Origin: Bog-473 sp963779735
GTDB lineage: Bacteria; Actinomycetota; Acidimicrobiia; Acidimicrobiales; RAAP-2
Direction: 5' to 3'
Length of the DNA stretch: 64,000 nucleotides
Assembly (NCBI GenBank): GCA_963779735.1
Contig: CAVZZJ010000004.1
Coordinates: 744,001-808,000 of the forward strand
The notes under the pieces were generated by a model. That model was not told the DNA's origin. It saw nothing but the letters and a program-made list of their open reading frames with translations, and ran no database searches. Positions 18,366 through 27,417 of the stretch are shown here, one piece after another. The translations under genes were made by a program, and so were the position numbers. Every line of letters begins with the position of its first letter. Positions within the stretch are counted from its first letter, which is position 1.

Positions 18366-19735
18366 GCGATTTCGACGTGATCGTGCTGGGCGGCGGTGCG
18401 CCCGGCGAGCACTGCGCCGGGGCCATCGCGGCGCGTGGGCTTCGGGTCGCCGTCGTCGAGCGGGAGCTGGTCGGCGGCGAGTGCTCCTACTGGGCGTGCA
18501 TCCCGTCCAAGTCCCTCTTGCGTCCGGGGGAGGCGGTCCAGGGCGCCCGCGACGTCGGCGCCAGCGCCGAGGTGAACGTGCAGGCGGCGCTGGACTGGCG
18601 GGACTACATGGTGTCCGGCTATTCGGATGCGGGGCAGGAGAAATGGCTGGCGGATCGGGGCATCGCGCTGGTCCGGGGCGTGGGCCGGCTCGCCGGGCCC
18701 GGCGTGGTCGACGTGGACGGCACTCGCCACACGGCGGAGCATGTCGTCGTAGCGACGGGCGCGGATCCTTTCGTGCCACCCATTCCGGGGCTCGACGGCC
18801 TGGTCGGCGTGTGGGGCACGCGCGAAGCGACGGCCATGAAGACGGTTCCCAGCCGCCTCATCGTGCTCGGCGGTGGCTCGGCCGGTGTCGAGATCGCACA
18901 GGTGGTACGGCGGCTCGGTGGTCAGGCCGTGCTCGTCGAGGGCGCCGATCGGCTGATCCCACGAGAGCCGGCCCCCCTCGGCGTGGCTCTGACCGAGGCA
19001 CTGCGGCGGGACGGGATCGAGTTGCACCTCGGAGTCCAGGCCGCGGAGGCCTCGCGCGACGGCGGCGACTACGTCCTGAGGCTCTCGGACGGGACCTCGG
19101 TACAAGGAGAGCGACTGCTCGTGGCGACCGGCCGCCGTCCCCGTGTCGAAGGGATCGGGCTCGAGACGGTCGGTATCGAGGCAAACCCACACGGCGTCGT
19201 GGTGGACGAGTATCTGCGTGCCGGCGACAACATTTGGGCCATTGGGGATGTCAACGGGATCTGGCCCCTGACACACGTCGGCGAGTACGAGGGAGACGTT
19301 GTGGCGGCGAACATCGCCGGAGAGAGCCACCCGACGAACTACGAAGCCGTGCCGCGCGTCACGTACACCGATCCGCAGGCGGCCGCCGTCGGTGCCGCGG
19401 AGGCACCCTACAGCAGCACAACGCTCCTGACCGACGTGTCCAAGACCGCGACGTACAGCCACCAGTACGCCCAGTCGAACGGATTCTTGACCCTGCTCAG
19501 CGACGGCGCCCGGTTGACCGGCGCTTACGCCCTCGGACCCGAGGCCGGCGAGTGGCTCCAGCAGGCGACGCTCGCCATACGCGCCCGCGTTCCGTTGGAG
19601 GTGTTGAGCGACGTCATCCAGCCGTTCCCGAGTTTCTCGACCATCTTCGATTCGGCTTTCAAAACCCTTCGAATGGAGATCGCCAAAATGCCGCCGCCTT
19701 TGCAGCCCATGCAGGCGCAGATGGCACGGCTATGA
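18362..19735 (+). CDS. FAD-dependent pyridine nucleotide-disulfide oxidoreductase
   Basis: 457 aa. FAD motif VIVLGGGAPGEHCAG, redox pair GGECSYWACIPSK (two Cys four apart), NAD(P) motif IVLGGGSAGVEIAQ, and the later FAD strand ATGRRPRVEGIGL plus NIWAIGDVNG. The C-terminal interface reads IQPFPSFSTIF, where classical lipoamide dehydrogenases have HPTxSE. The His-Glu catalytic dyad therefore appears absent. That argues against true lipoamide dehydrogenase and for a mercuric-reductase-like or unknown disulfide reductase. Flanked by VOC genes. Confidence 0.85.
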   Translation: MSDFDVIVLGGGAPGEHCAGAIAARGLRVAVVERELVGGECSYWACIPSKSLLRPGEAVQGARDVGASAEVNVQAALDWRDYMVSGYSDAGQEKWLADRGIALVRGVGRLAGPGVVDVDGTRHTAEHVVVATGADPFVPPIPGLDGLVGVWGTREATAMKTVPSRLIVLGGGSAGVEIAQVVRRLGGQAVLVEGADRLIPREPAPLGVALTEALRRDGIELHLGVQAAEASRDGGDYVLRLSDGTSVQGERLLVATGRRPRVEGIGLETVGIEANPHGVVVDEYLRAGDNIWAIGDVNGIWPLTHVGEYEGDVVAANIAGESHPTNYEAVPRVTYTDPQAAAVGAAEAPYSSTTLLTDVSKTATYSHQYAQSNGFLTLLSDGARLTGAYALGPEAGEWLQQATLAIRARVPLEVLSDVIQPFPSFSTIFDSAFKTLRMEIAKMPPPLQPMQAQMARL

Positions 19736-19761
19736 CCGTGGAAGACCATCGGAGGTAGCAG

Positions 19762-20673
19762 ATGGCCGAGGTCCCACCGCCCCAAGAGGAAATCCTGCTC
19801 ACACACTTCATCGTGTCGGACGACGTCGAGCGCTCTCGGCGCTTCTACACCGAAGTCCTTGGGGGCCGGGTCGCCTTCTCCAGCCCCGGAGGGCCGACCA
19901 ACGTCGCACTGTCCAATAGTTGGATCGTCATCAATGCCGGCGGAGGCCCGACCGACGACAAGCCGGAGGTCACCCTGGAGACGCCCGGCGACCCAAATCG
20001 GGTGAGCAGCTTCGTCAACATCCGGGTCAAGGACATGGAGACGGTGTACTCCGAATGGAGCGCGCGGGGTGCTCAGTTCCTGACGCCCCCGAAGCAGCAC
20101 CAGTACGAGATCCGTTGCTACATCCGTGATCCCGATGGTCACCTGATCGAAGTGGGGCAGACCACCGACCCGCAGGGGGACTGGGTGCCCGATCACTGGC
20201 CATCGAGTACGCCCGCCGACGAGCTCCCAACGCCCCCAGAGGGAATCGTGCTGGCCCACTTCATCGTGTCGGACGATGTCGAGCGCTCTCGCCGCTTCTA
20301 CACCGATGTGCTCGGGGGCAGGGATGCGTTCTCCGGACCCGGAGGGCTCACGTATGTCCAACTGTCGAACAGTTGGATCATCATCAACGTCGGCGGAGGG
20401 CCGACCGACGACAAGCCGGAGGTCACCCTTGAGACGCCCGCCGATCCCAACCGGGTCAGCAGTTTCCTCAATATACGAGTGACGGACATGCACGCTGTGT
20501 ACACCGAATGGAGCGCGCGCGGTGCGGAATTCCTGACGCCACCGAAGCAGCACCAGTACGAAATCCGTTGTTATATCCGCGATCCCGATGGTCATCTGAT
20601 CGAAGTGGGACAAACGACGGACCCGGGGGGAGATTGGTTCCCCGATCAATGGCCATCGAGCAAGTCGGAGTGA
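19762..20673 (+). CDS. Tandem-duplicated VOC protein (two near-identical domains)
   Basis: 303 aa made of two glyoxalase-like units (about residues 11-160 and 162-303). Both contain HFIVSDDVERSRRFYT and IRCYIRDPDGHLIEVGQTTD. A two-unit chain could form a complete VOC metal site without dimerising. The high identity of the units points to recent internal duplication. It lies 26 bp after the disulfide reductase and 28 bp before an NAD(P)-binding gene, probably one operon. Substrate unknown. Confidence 0.85.
   Translation: MAEVPPPQEEILLTHFIVSDDVERSRRFYTEVLGGRVAFSSPGGPTNVALSNSWIVINAGGGPTDDKPEVTLETPGDPNRVSSFVNIRVKDMETVYSEWSARGAQFLTPPKQHQYEIRCYIRDPDGHLIEVGQTTDPQGDWVPDHWPSSTPADELPTPPEGIVLAHFIVSDDVERSRRFYTDVLGGRDAFSGPGGLTYVQLSNSWIIINVGGGPTDDKPEVTLETPADPNRVSSFLNIRVTDMHAVYTEWSARGAEFLTPPKQHQYEIRCYIRDPDGHLIEVGQTTDPGGDWFPDQWPSSKSE
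19792..20673 (+). repeat. Intragenic tandem duplication, unit about 453 bp
   Basis: The unit starting at 19792 recurs at 20245. Long identical stretches are visible by eye, for example around GACGACAAGCCGGAGGTCAC and CAGTACGA(G/A)ATCCGTTG. Differences are mostly at third positions and in two short variable segments. Confidence 0.85.
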
Positions 20674-20701
20674 GCTTCCTGACGGGGCGGAGGTCTCCAT
20701 C

Positions 20702-21337
20702 ATGACCACGGCGATCATCGGCACCGGAGGCATCGGATCGGCCATCGCGCGTCAGCTTGCTGCCGGTGGCGAGACCCTCCAGCTCTCGAGCGCCGACAAG
20801 GAGTCGGCGCGAAAGCTGGCCGCGGCAATCGGCGGAGCGGCGGTCGTCGCGCTCGACAACCGGAGCGCTTTGCAGGGAGCCGATGCCGTCGTCCTTGCGC
20901 TGCGGTTTTCCGTGTTGAAAGACGTCATCGACGAGATCGCCGACGCGCTGGGAGACACGTCTCTCGTCGTTCCGAGCAATCCGGTCGGACTCGACGCACA
21001 AGGCAAGGTCGTGCGACTCCTACCGGAAGGGCAGTCATCGGGCCAAGTTGTTGCTGGGTGGTTGCCGACCGGGACACGCTTTGCCATTGCGTTCGGCACC
21101 ATGTCGGCCGATCTCTTCGAGTCCTCGAGCCACCGGTCGCCCGAGCCCGCGGTTCTGTTCTACGTGTCCGAGGACGAGCATGGGAGCGACGAAGTCGAGC
21201 ACTTGATCCGAACGGCGGGCTTTGAGCCGATGAGGATCGGCGGGGTCGAACAGTCGAGCCGACTCGAGGTGGGCGGCGATCTTCACGATCTTGTGGTCGG
21301 CTCCGCAGAGGCGCGGTCCCTCGTCGTGGGGGCCTGA
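20702..21337 (+). CDS. NAD(P)-binding protein, F420:NADP oxidoreductase-like
   Basis: 211 aa from ATG 20702. Opens MTTAIIGTGGIGSAIARQLAAGG, a dinucleotide-binding fold, followed by DAVVLALRFSVLKDVIDEIAD and VVPSNPVGLDAQG. This is the pattern of the NpdG/pyrroline-5-carboxylate-reductase-like group that moves hydride between NADPH and F420. The C-terminal part (VEHLIRTAGFEPMRIGGVEQSSRLE) also fits. With other F420-type enzymes nearby, an F420 role is plausible but unproven. Confidence 0.75.
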   Translation: MTTAIIGTGGIGSAIARQLAAGGETLQLSSADKESARKLAAAIGGAAVVALDNRSALQGADAVVLALRFSVLKDVIDEIADALGDTSLVVPSNPVGLDAQGKVVRLLPEGQSSGQVVAGWLPTGTRFAIAFGTMSADLFESSSHRSPEPAVLFYVSEDEHGSDEVEHLIRTAGFEPMRIGGVEQSSRLEVGGDLHDLVVGSAEARSLVVGA

Positions 21338-21395
21338 TTGCCTTCCGACGTGGCCGGGGACGGAAAACGAGACCGAATCAGAAGTGATGTCGTGA

Positions 21396-21620
21396 ACAGT
21401 CGTCCTTCCCGATCCACGTCTCGACCTGATCTACCGCTTGGAAGCGAGCGTCGGCGACCCCCAGGACGTTGGCCAGATCTCCGTTGGACACCGGCGGATC
21501 GTTCCATTGAACGGCGGGACGTTCAGCGGACCTGAGCTGCGCGGGACATTGCTTCCCGGAGCCAGCGCCGATTGGCAGACCGTTCTTTCTGATGGCACTG
21601 TGCTCGGCGACGTCCGCTAG
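21396..21620 (+). pseudogene. DUF3237 remnant
   Basis: Reads LDLIYRLEASVGDPQDVGQI, then GHRRIVPLNGGTFSGPELRG and LLPGASADWQTVLSDG, the conserved start of DUF3237 proteins. It lacks an ATG or GTG in frame (a stop precedes at 21393). It stops after GDVR, about half the normal length. 21621-21849 shows no gene I can name. Confidence 0.6.
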
Positions 21621-21849
21621 TGCGTAAAGAGCGCGGCCCGGGTGGTCTGCCCTCTTGCTGGTGCCCTCGACTGCAACGGTAATGGTCGTCCCCCTCCATC
21701 ATCGGAAGGCGATCTGCATGGGCGGCGCAGTGGCACTCTCCGACCCGGTGTAATCCGGGCGCCATAGGAAGGTCTGGGCGCATTCCCAGCCGCACCGTAG
21801 TGTACGTATGGGCTGCCGGGTGGTTCGAGCGAGCGGGAAAGGGAGAAGC

Positions 21850-22218
21850 ATGACCGAGTCGAGCTGGAATGAGATCACGATTACGAACCGAAAGACGTTC
21901 AAGGAGATCGGCGACAGAGTGGAAGTCGAGTGGGAACTGAGCACTCGGCCGCGCCTTGAATGGGCCGAGATCTTTCAGATGGCTTCCATCTCAGACCGTA
22001 AGGGGCCTCGGGAGTGGGTGATGGGCGGGGGACCCGATGTGATCGGATCCGTCGTTCGCTGGTTTGTACCAATCTCGCAAATCGAGAACGCGGATGCCGA
22101 AGTCCTTCACCGAGCATCAGTAGCCAACGAAAGATTCGAGTCGTTGCTCTCTTTGCCCGATGCGAAGGCACCAAATGAAAGTCCACCGGTGGTGCCAGAT
22201 GAAACCGGTGCCGAATGA
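21850..22218 (+). CDS. Hypothetical protein
   Basis: 122 aa from ATG 21850 behind GGGAGAAG. Strand-rich, with EVEWELSTRPRLEWAEIFQM and a C-terminal Pro/Glu tail. No membrane segment and no family recognised. It stands between a remnant gene and an oppositely oriented hypothetical. Confidence 0.5.
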   Translation: MTESSWNEITITNRKTFKEIGDRVEVEWELSTRPRLEWAEIFQMASISDRKGPREWVMGGGPDVIGSVVRWFVPISQIENADAEVLHRASVANERFESLLSLPDAKAPNESPPVVPDETGAE

Positions 22219-22307
22219 AAACGTCTCAAGGTGAGTCCGCGGCGGTGGCCGGCGTGTCGCTCCTACGAGAGCGGCCACGCCTAGAATGATCTCCCACCCA
22301 CCCCCGC

Positions 22308-23021
22308 TTAGGGCGCGGTGGCGTCCACCCCCGCATCACGTTGTCGTTGAACGAGCACACTGTGAATCTCTCCACCCAACGTTGCCAGCGGCCTCATTTG
22401 GACGCTGAGCGTCTGCAGCGCCGCCTGAGTCATCTCGCGATCCCTTAACCGTAGGGTCGGTGTGTCTTCAAGACAGTGAAGAGTGAAGAGCGCCACCGCT
22501 TGGGCTGTGACGATTCCTCGAGCAGCAAGTTCTCCATCACGACTGCCAGTGTCGGGTGAAACGGCCAAGATTCGGAGGGACCACTGATAAACGTCGACGC
22601 AGTAGGCCAGCGCAGGCAAGCAGGTCGAATAGGCGTCGAAGGCAGCCGAGTCGGTGGCGTTGTCAGCGATGCATCGATTCTTCCACTCGGTAAGCCACGC
22701 CGTGCTTCTCGCCGTGACCTCGCCGGCGTTGTCGAGCACGACATCGGATTCGGACGGATTGCCTTGGTCAATGCCGGACTTGAGTTCGACCAGCGAATCG
22801 AGCACGGCCCGTAAAATCTCGGAGTGAACCAGGGCTTCGCTCTCCCAGGTACTGACTCGTTTACGAAACACGCCGACCACCTTAGGCAGAACCAGGTGCG
22901 TTCTTGGTGGATCGCGACTGTCCTGGGTTGATGTCGGATGGAGGTCTTCGAGGCCATCTACTCGGCAGGCGCGGCAGACCGCTCGGATCGAGGCGGACAA
23001 TGGCGGCACTCTGCCCGCCAC
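22308..23021 (-). CDS. Hypothetical helical protein
   Basis: Up to 237 aa from GTG 23021 (AAGGA 8 bases upstream). The protein-like part begins only about residue 44 (VLPKVVGVFRKRVS), so an internal start near 22880 is possible. The body is largely alpha-helical with scattered Cys residues (RCIADNATDSAAFDAYSTCL, ALAYCVDVYQ). No known domain. Divergent from the AlkA-like gene. Confidence 0.45.
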   Translation of the reverse strand: MAGRVPPLSASIRAVCRACRVDGLEDLHPTSTQDSRDPPRTHLVLPKVVGVFRKRVSTWESEALVHSEILRAVLDSLVELKSGIDQGNPSESDVVLDNAGEVTARSTAWLTEWKNRCIADNATDSAAFDAYSTCLPALAYCVDVYQWSLRILAVSPDTGSRDGELAARGIVTAQAVALFTLHCLEDTPTLRLRDREMTQAALQTLSVQMRPLATLGGEIHSVLVQRQRDAGVDATAP

Positions 23022-23101
23022 TCGGGCATCCTTGTGGTGTGCCCGCCGGTGCGCGCTCGAGCCATGGTCAGCCGGGGCCGGCGGCCGTCCGGCGGGGTCC
23101 G

Positions 23102-23755
23102 GTGCCCGCTACCGCGCCAGATCGCGAGGCGATGCTGGGCCATCTTCGACGGTCTGACCCGGTGCTCGCCCAGCTCATCGATGCCCGACCTGACTTCGAC
23201 CCGCGAGCGTGGCTCCGGGAGCTCCCACCAATGGACCTCTTTGGCGCACTGGTCTTTCAGGTGATCGGGCAACAGCTCTCGATCCAAGCGACGCGGCGTA
23301 TCCTTGAGCGCATCCAAGCAAGGTTCGATGGACAGATGCCGTCGGCCGCGCAGCTCCTGGCGATGGATCCACAGCAACTCAGAGCCGCGGGCTTGTCGAG
23401 ACGCAAGGTTGGAACCGTTCGTGAGCTTGCCCAGCACTTCGCGGATGGACGACTGGACGAAGGAGTGCTCGGAGCGCTTCCGGACGACGAGGTGGTCAGC
23501 CGGCTGACGGAGATCTCGGGAATCGGGCCATGGACCGTTCACGGTGCTCTGATCATCGCATTCGACCGTCCCGATGTGGTTCTGCCCGGCGACTTAGCCT
23601 TGCGCAAGGCCATCGAGAGCACCTACGGCCTCGGGCGCCTTCCCAGCCAAGACGAGGTGCTCGCCATCGCCGACGTATGGCGTCCGTATCGATCGTTGGC
23701 GACCGGCTACCTCTTCCAATCGGCGTTGGGCGTAGACGACCGGGAAAGCAACTGA
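23102..23755 (+). CDS. alkA: DNA-3-methyladenine glycosylase II (AlkA-like)
   Basis: 217 aa from GTG 23102. HhH-GPD fold: FQVIGQQLSIQATRRILERI, hairpin LTEISGIGPWTVHGALIIAF, then RPDVVLPGDLALRKAIES, where the Asp in the PGD segment is the expected catalytic aspartate. It lacks the N-terminal AlkA/Ada methyl-transfer domains. Excises alkylated purines in base-excision repair. It stands alone; no ada gene is adjacent. Confidence 0.88.
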   Translation: MPATAPDREAMLGHLRRSDPVLAQLIDARPDFDPRAWLRELPPMDLFGALVFQVIGQQLSIQATRRILERIQARFDGQMPSAAQLLAMDPQQLRAAGLSRRKVGTVRELAQHFADGRLDEGVLGALPDDEVVSRLTEISGIGPWTVHGALIIAFDRPDVVLPGDLALRKAIESTYGLGRLPSQDEVLAIADVWRPYRSLATGYLFQSALGVDDRESN

Positions 23756-23812
23756 GGCGGGTCAACTCCAGTTGATGTGGTGGCCGGCCGGTCGAGCACG
23801 TACTCTGCAGGG

Positions 23813-24262
23813 ATGCCAATCGATGGAGACTACGAGCCGAGCTCGTGGGACTGGGTCCGAGAGCAGGTGGCCGAGTATGAGGCGTCCGGTGGCGAGCGGG
23901 CCAATACGCTGATGGACACCGGTCTGCCGATCATCGTGTTGACCACACGGGGCAACAAGAGTGGCAAGGTCCGCAAGATGGCCTTGATGCGCGTCGAGCA
24001 CGAGGGCGAGTACGCCCTCGTCGCCTCGCAGGGCGGGATGCCAACGAACCCCTCCTGGTACTACAACCTCACCGCCGATCCGACCGCTCTGGTCATTCAG
24101 GATGGTCGCGAGCCCCACGACTTCGTGGCGCGCGAGGTCATCGGCGACGAGAAGGCGGTGTGGTGGGACCGGGCCGTTGCCGCGTACCCGCCGTACGCCG
24201 AGTATCAGGCCGCTACCACCAGAGTCATTCCAGTACTTCTCGCTCGTCGGGCAGACGCATAG
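23813..24262 (+). CDS. Deazaflavin (F420)-dependent nitroreductase family protein
   Basis: 149 aa from ATG 23813. A split-barrel Ddn-like protein: IIVLTTRGNKSGKVRKMALMRVEHEGEYALVASQGGMPTNPSWYYNLTADPTALVI, the family signature in which GxxSGxxR-type residues contact F420 phosphates. Members reduce quinones, nitro compounds or aflatoxins with F420H2. A 14-TM exporter gene follows 54 bp later and may be cotranscribed, suggesting joint modify-and-export detoxification. Confidence 0.9.
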   Translation: MPIDGDYEPSSWDWVREQVAEYEASGGERANTLMDTGLPIIVLTTRGNKSGKVRKMALMRVEHEGEYALVASQGGMPTNPSWYYNLTADPTALVIQDGREPHDFVAREVIGDEKAVWWDRAVAAYPPYAEYQAATTRVIPVLLARRADA

Positions 24263-24316
24263 GGCCGACGAGCTGGGAACGGCCCGAAGGTGGCTGTTCA
24301 GAGGGAAGGCTTCGAG

Positions 24317-25957
24317 ATGGCTGATACGTCGGCACCGTCACCTGCGAAGAGTGGCGTCCTGGGTAGTCCGTGGTTGACGCTCACCACGGTCGCCCTGGGC
24401 GTGATCATGGTGGGAATCGACGGATCGGTTGTAGCCGTGGCCAATCCCTACATTGGCAAGGACTTCCATGCCTCGCTCGCCGACCTCCAATGGGTGACCA
24501 ACTCCTATCTGCTGGTGATCGCCGTGACCCTCATTCTCGGGGGGAAGCTGGGGGACCGCTTCGGTCGCCGGCGGGTGTTCCTCACGGGGGTGGTGGGCTT
24601 CGGCGCCACCTCGCTGGCCATCGGCTTCGCTCGAGACATCAACACGGTGATCGCACTGCGCTGTGTCCAGGGCGCGTTCGGGGCGCTGCTCCTCCCCAAC
24701 ACGCTGGCGCTCCTTAAGGCGGCCTTCCCCGGGGACAAGCTCAATCGGGCGGTGGGAATCTGGGTCAGCGCATCGGCAGCGGCTACCGCATCGGGTCCGA
24801 TCGTGGGCGGCATCCTCGTCGAGCATCTCTCGTGGCGCAGCGTCTTCTTCGTCAACGTGCCCATCGGCACCCTGGCGTTCATCATCGGGATGCTCACCCT
24901 CACCGAGTCTCGAGAGAGCGTTCTCGCCCGCTTCGACATCGCCGGCGTGCTCACGCTGGCGTCCGGCCTCTCCGCTGTCGTCTACGGGTTGGTCAAGGCG
25001 CAGAGTTGGGGCTGGGGGAGCAGCGGGACCTGGCTGCTCGTCGCATTCGGCCTGGTCCTCTTGGCCATCTTCGTCCGTATAGAGAACCGCGTGAGCCACC
25101 CGCTGGTCCCCATGGAGATCTTCCGGATCCGAGCCGTGTCGGCGAGCACCGTTATCGTGCTGCTGAACTTCTTTGCTCTCTTTGGCGTGCTCTTCTTCGT
25201 CTCCCTCTACCTCCAGAGCGTCCACGGCTTCAGTCCGACCGAGGCGGGACTCCGTCTCCTGCCCCTCACCATCACGTTCGCCCTCTCGGGTCCAATCGGA
25301 TCGCGCCTGGTCGAACGGTGCGGAGCCTGGGTGCCGATCACCGTCGGCTTGCTGGCCACCTCGGTGGCGCTGTTCTCGCTGACCTCGCTGCAGGTCGACT
25401 CTTCATACGTCCACCTCTGGCCGCCGTTTGTCTTGATCGGACTCGGCATCGGCTTCGTCGTCACCGCGGCGACCGATTCCATCGTCGGCGAGGTCTCCGA
25501 AGACGAGGCGGGTGTGGCCGGAGGGATCCAGACGACCTCCATTCAGTTGGGTGGGGTCCTCGGCACGGCCATCTGCGGCTCCATCCTCTTCACCTCGGTG
25601 GCCCGTGCGCTGCGGTCTGAACTCACGTCGCACGGGGTCCCGAGCTCGCTCGCTCGGCACCTCTCGACGCAGGGCACCACGGTCTCACAAGGCCTTGCGC
25701 CCATCCCGGCGGGCACGTCAGCCCGCGTGGCAGCGGCCATCACGCAGGGAAGCCATGCTGCCTTCATGTCGGGCCTTCACACGACGATGCTCGTGGCCTC
25801 CTTCGTCGCTCTGGTCGGCGCCGCGCTCGGGCCCCTGGTGAGGTCGAGCGATGGATCCGGCCAATCGCCCGAGGTGGATGTTCGCAACGCGCCGACCTCG
25901 GCAGATCTCCCGGAGCCCGACCACTACTCGAGTTCCAAGCCGGGCGAGCTCGTCTGA
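24317..25957 (+). CDS. MFS drug-efflux transporter, DHA2 (14-TM) type
   Basis: 546 aa from ATG 24317 (an upstream GTG at 24290 is possible). About 14 hydrophobic segments. Motif A GGKLGDRFGRRRVF lies between TM2 and TM3, motif C-like ASAAATASGPIVGGILVEHLSWR in TM5, and motif D-like PYIGKDFHASLADLQWVTNSY near the start. These place it in the EmrB/QacA proton antiporter group. The C-terminal 50 residues are a soluble, Ser/Pro-rich tail. Confidence 0.92.
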   Translation: MADTSAPSPAKSGVLGSPWLTLTTVALGVIMVGIDGSVVAVANPYIGKDFHASLADLQWVTNSYLLVIAVTLILGGKLGDRFGRRRVFLTGVVGFGATSLAIGFARDINTVIALRCVQGAFGALLLPNTLALLKAAFPGDKLNRAVGIWVSASAAATASGPIVGGILVEHLSWRSVFFVNVPIGTLAFIIGMLTLTESRESVLARFDIAGVLTLASGLSAVVYGLVKAQSWGWGSSGTWLLVAFGLVLLAIFVRIENRVSHPLVPMEIFRIRAVSASTVIVLLNFFALFGVLFFVSLYLQSVHGFSPTEAGLRLLPLTITFALSGPIGSRLVERCGAWVPITVGLLATSVALFSLTSLQVDSSYVHLWPPFVLIGLGIGFVVTAATDSIVGEVSEDEAGVAGGIQTTSIQLGGVLGTAICGSILFTSVARALRSELTSHGVPSSLARHLSTQGTTVSQGLAPIPAGTSARVAAAITQGSHAAFMSGLHTTMLVASFVALVGAALGPLVRSSDGSGQSPEVDVRNAPTSADLPEPDHYSSSKPGELV

Positions 25958-26028
25958 TTGGCCATACGTAGCGCGGCGCCTGCCGCGAGTGGCCGTCGAG
26001 CGGGGGCGGTGAATTCCCCGCGCGGATA

Positions 26029-26394
26029 TCAGGAATCGGTTCGGTCTGGGAATGCTTGGCGAAGCCTCACTGCGATCAGATTCTCGACCAACTCCGCCGG
26101 TAGGGGCGTGTCGACCCGGAAGCGCAGCGCGCCCGTGGACCTCTCGTAGCCGGTCAGCTCTTGGGCGAGCTCGGGGAATACCGAGCCGCTGTGAGGCAGG
26201 TAGCTCAGATGGTTCTTGAAGGCGGCGAATCCGGCAACTGTCTTGCCGGACACCCGGAAGCCCGGAACCGCGTAACTGATGCACTGCTCGGCGTCGGGGA
26301 TCACGGCGAGAATGTCTCGGCGCAGCTGGCGCAGTGTCGAACGCTTCGGCTCGTCGAGACGGCGCAGGTATTCCTCGACCTCGGCGGCCGACAT
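26029..26394 (-). CDS. DUF1801 (YdhG/frataxin-like fold) protein
   Basis: 121 aa. VEEYLRRLDEPKRSTLRQLRRDILAVIPDAEQCISYAVPGFRVSGKTVAGFAAFKNHLSYLPHSG matches DUF1801. The ATG shares its A with the TGA of the upstream DUF1905 gene, so the pair is translationally coupled. Some family members are called iron chaperones; the biochemical role is unsettled. Confidence 0.88.
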   Translation of the reverse strand: MSAAEVEEYLRRLDEPKRSTLRQLRRDILAVIPDAEQCISYAVPGFRVSGKTVAGFAAFKNHLSYLPHSGSVFPELAQELTGYERSTGALRFRVDTPLPAELVENLIAVRLRQAFPDRTDS

Positions 26395-26681
26395 CAGTCG
26401 CGGTCCCGATGGATGCGCTCGTGGAGCACGACCGTCACCCGGTCCCCGGGCCTCTTGCCGATCGCTTTCCGCAGATCCGCTTTGATCGGCAGCTTGTGGC
26501 GACCGTCGCCCAGGGCCATGAAGGAGCTCTCGAAAGGATGACCGTCGACCATGCCCCGCACCTTGACCAGGCCACGAGTTCCAAAGTACTCGGCCGAGCC
26601 CGGCATCACCACGTAGGTCCAGCCGCCCCGGTTGGGGCTCTTCTCAAGAACGGCGTCGAACGCCTTGCTCAAAGCGGTCAT
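26394..26681 (-). CDS. DUF1905 protein
   Basis: 95 aa from ATG 26681 (an in-frame GTG at 26699 is possible). Core: FDAVLEKSPNRGGWTYVVMPGSAEYFGTRGLVKVRGMVDGHPFESSFM, then IKADLRKAIGKRPGDRVTVVL, the DUF1905 small barrel. It precedes and overlaps DUF1801; the two domains often occur as neighbours or fusions. Function unknown. Confidence 0.88.
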   Translation of the reverse strand: MTALSKAFDAVLEKSPNRGGWTYVVMPGSAEYFGTRGLVKVRGMVDGHPFESSFMALGDGRHKLPIKADLRKAIGKRPGDRVTVVLHERIHRDRD

Positions 26682-26915
26682 GGCCTGAGCTCCCTCCACC
26701 TGCGATTCGTCGACCTGATAGACGTCCTCGGTGGCTCGAACTCATCGGCGCGGTCGCCGCTCCGAGCCCGCCTACGGACTGCGCCCGACGTCATCCGACA
26801 GATCGCCGAGGGCGGCCGACCAGAACCTCCGCCAGCGCGACCCACGCGCGGCGGTCCCATCGGCCACCGGCGGGACGAACGTCGCGGCTGGCGTGTTTCC
26901 TGAAACAGCGCACGC

Positions 26916-27326
26916 CTAATCGGCCATGGCGGGTAAGAAGCTGAAGCGCACATGACGGCGGGGGTTGTCGACGTTGAGATCCACGAGCACGAGGGACTGC
27001 CACGTCCCGAGCGCCACCCGTCCCTCGATCACGGGGAGAGTGAGCGAGGGGCTGACGAGAACGGGCAGGAGATGGTCGGCCCCGTGACCCGCTGACCCAT
27101 GGGCGTGCCGGTAGCGGCCGTCTCGAGGCAAGAGTTGTTCGAGGGCGGCCAGCAGATCACCTTCGGATCCCGATCCCACCTCCATTAACGCCAATCCGGC
27201 CGTGGCGTGAGGAACGAATACGTTGACCAGCCCGTCTCCGTGTCCTGCGCAGAATCGTTCGAGCCGGGTGGTGAGGTCAACGATCCGCTCTCGGGAGCTG
27301 TCGATGTCGATTTCGATGGTCTGCAT
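26916..27326 (-). CDS. YjbQ/UPF0047 family protein
   Basis: 136 aa. GDGLVNVFVPHATAGLALMEVGSGSEGDLLAALEQLLPRDGRYRHAHGSAGHGADHLLPVLVSPSLTLPV is the YjbQ signature. The HATAG and HGADHL-type residues form the anion/metal site. Reported to have low thiamine-phosphate synthase activity in other bacteria; its physiological role is unclear. Complete, with normal length. Confidence 0.92.
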   Translation of the reverse strand: MQTIEIDIDSSRERIVDLTTRLERFCAGHGDGLVNVFVPHATAGLALMEVGSGSEGDLLAALEQLLPRDGRYRHAHGSAGHGADHLLPVLVSPSLTLPVIEGRVALGTWQSLVLVDLNVDNPRRHVRFSFLPAMAD

Positions 27327-27417
27327 CGAGCGCTAGTCTGCCCGGTCGACGCCGGGCCCGGGCTCGGCCGATCCGGATACCGGTCCGTGGGCCGCATGGC
27401 CAGTGGTCGCTGCGATA

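Noticed and set aside
18362..19735. Calling the flavin enzyme a lipoamide dehydrogenase.
   Set aside because: It has the CxxxxC and FAD/NAD motifs, but the C-terminal His-Glu dyad region reads IQPFPSFSTIF, so that specific name is unsafe.
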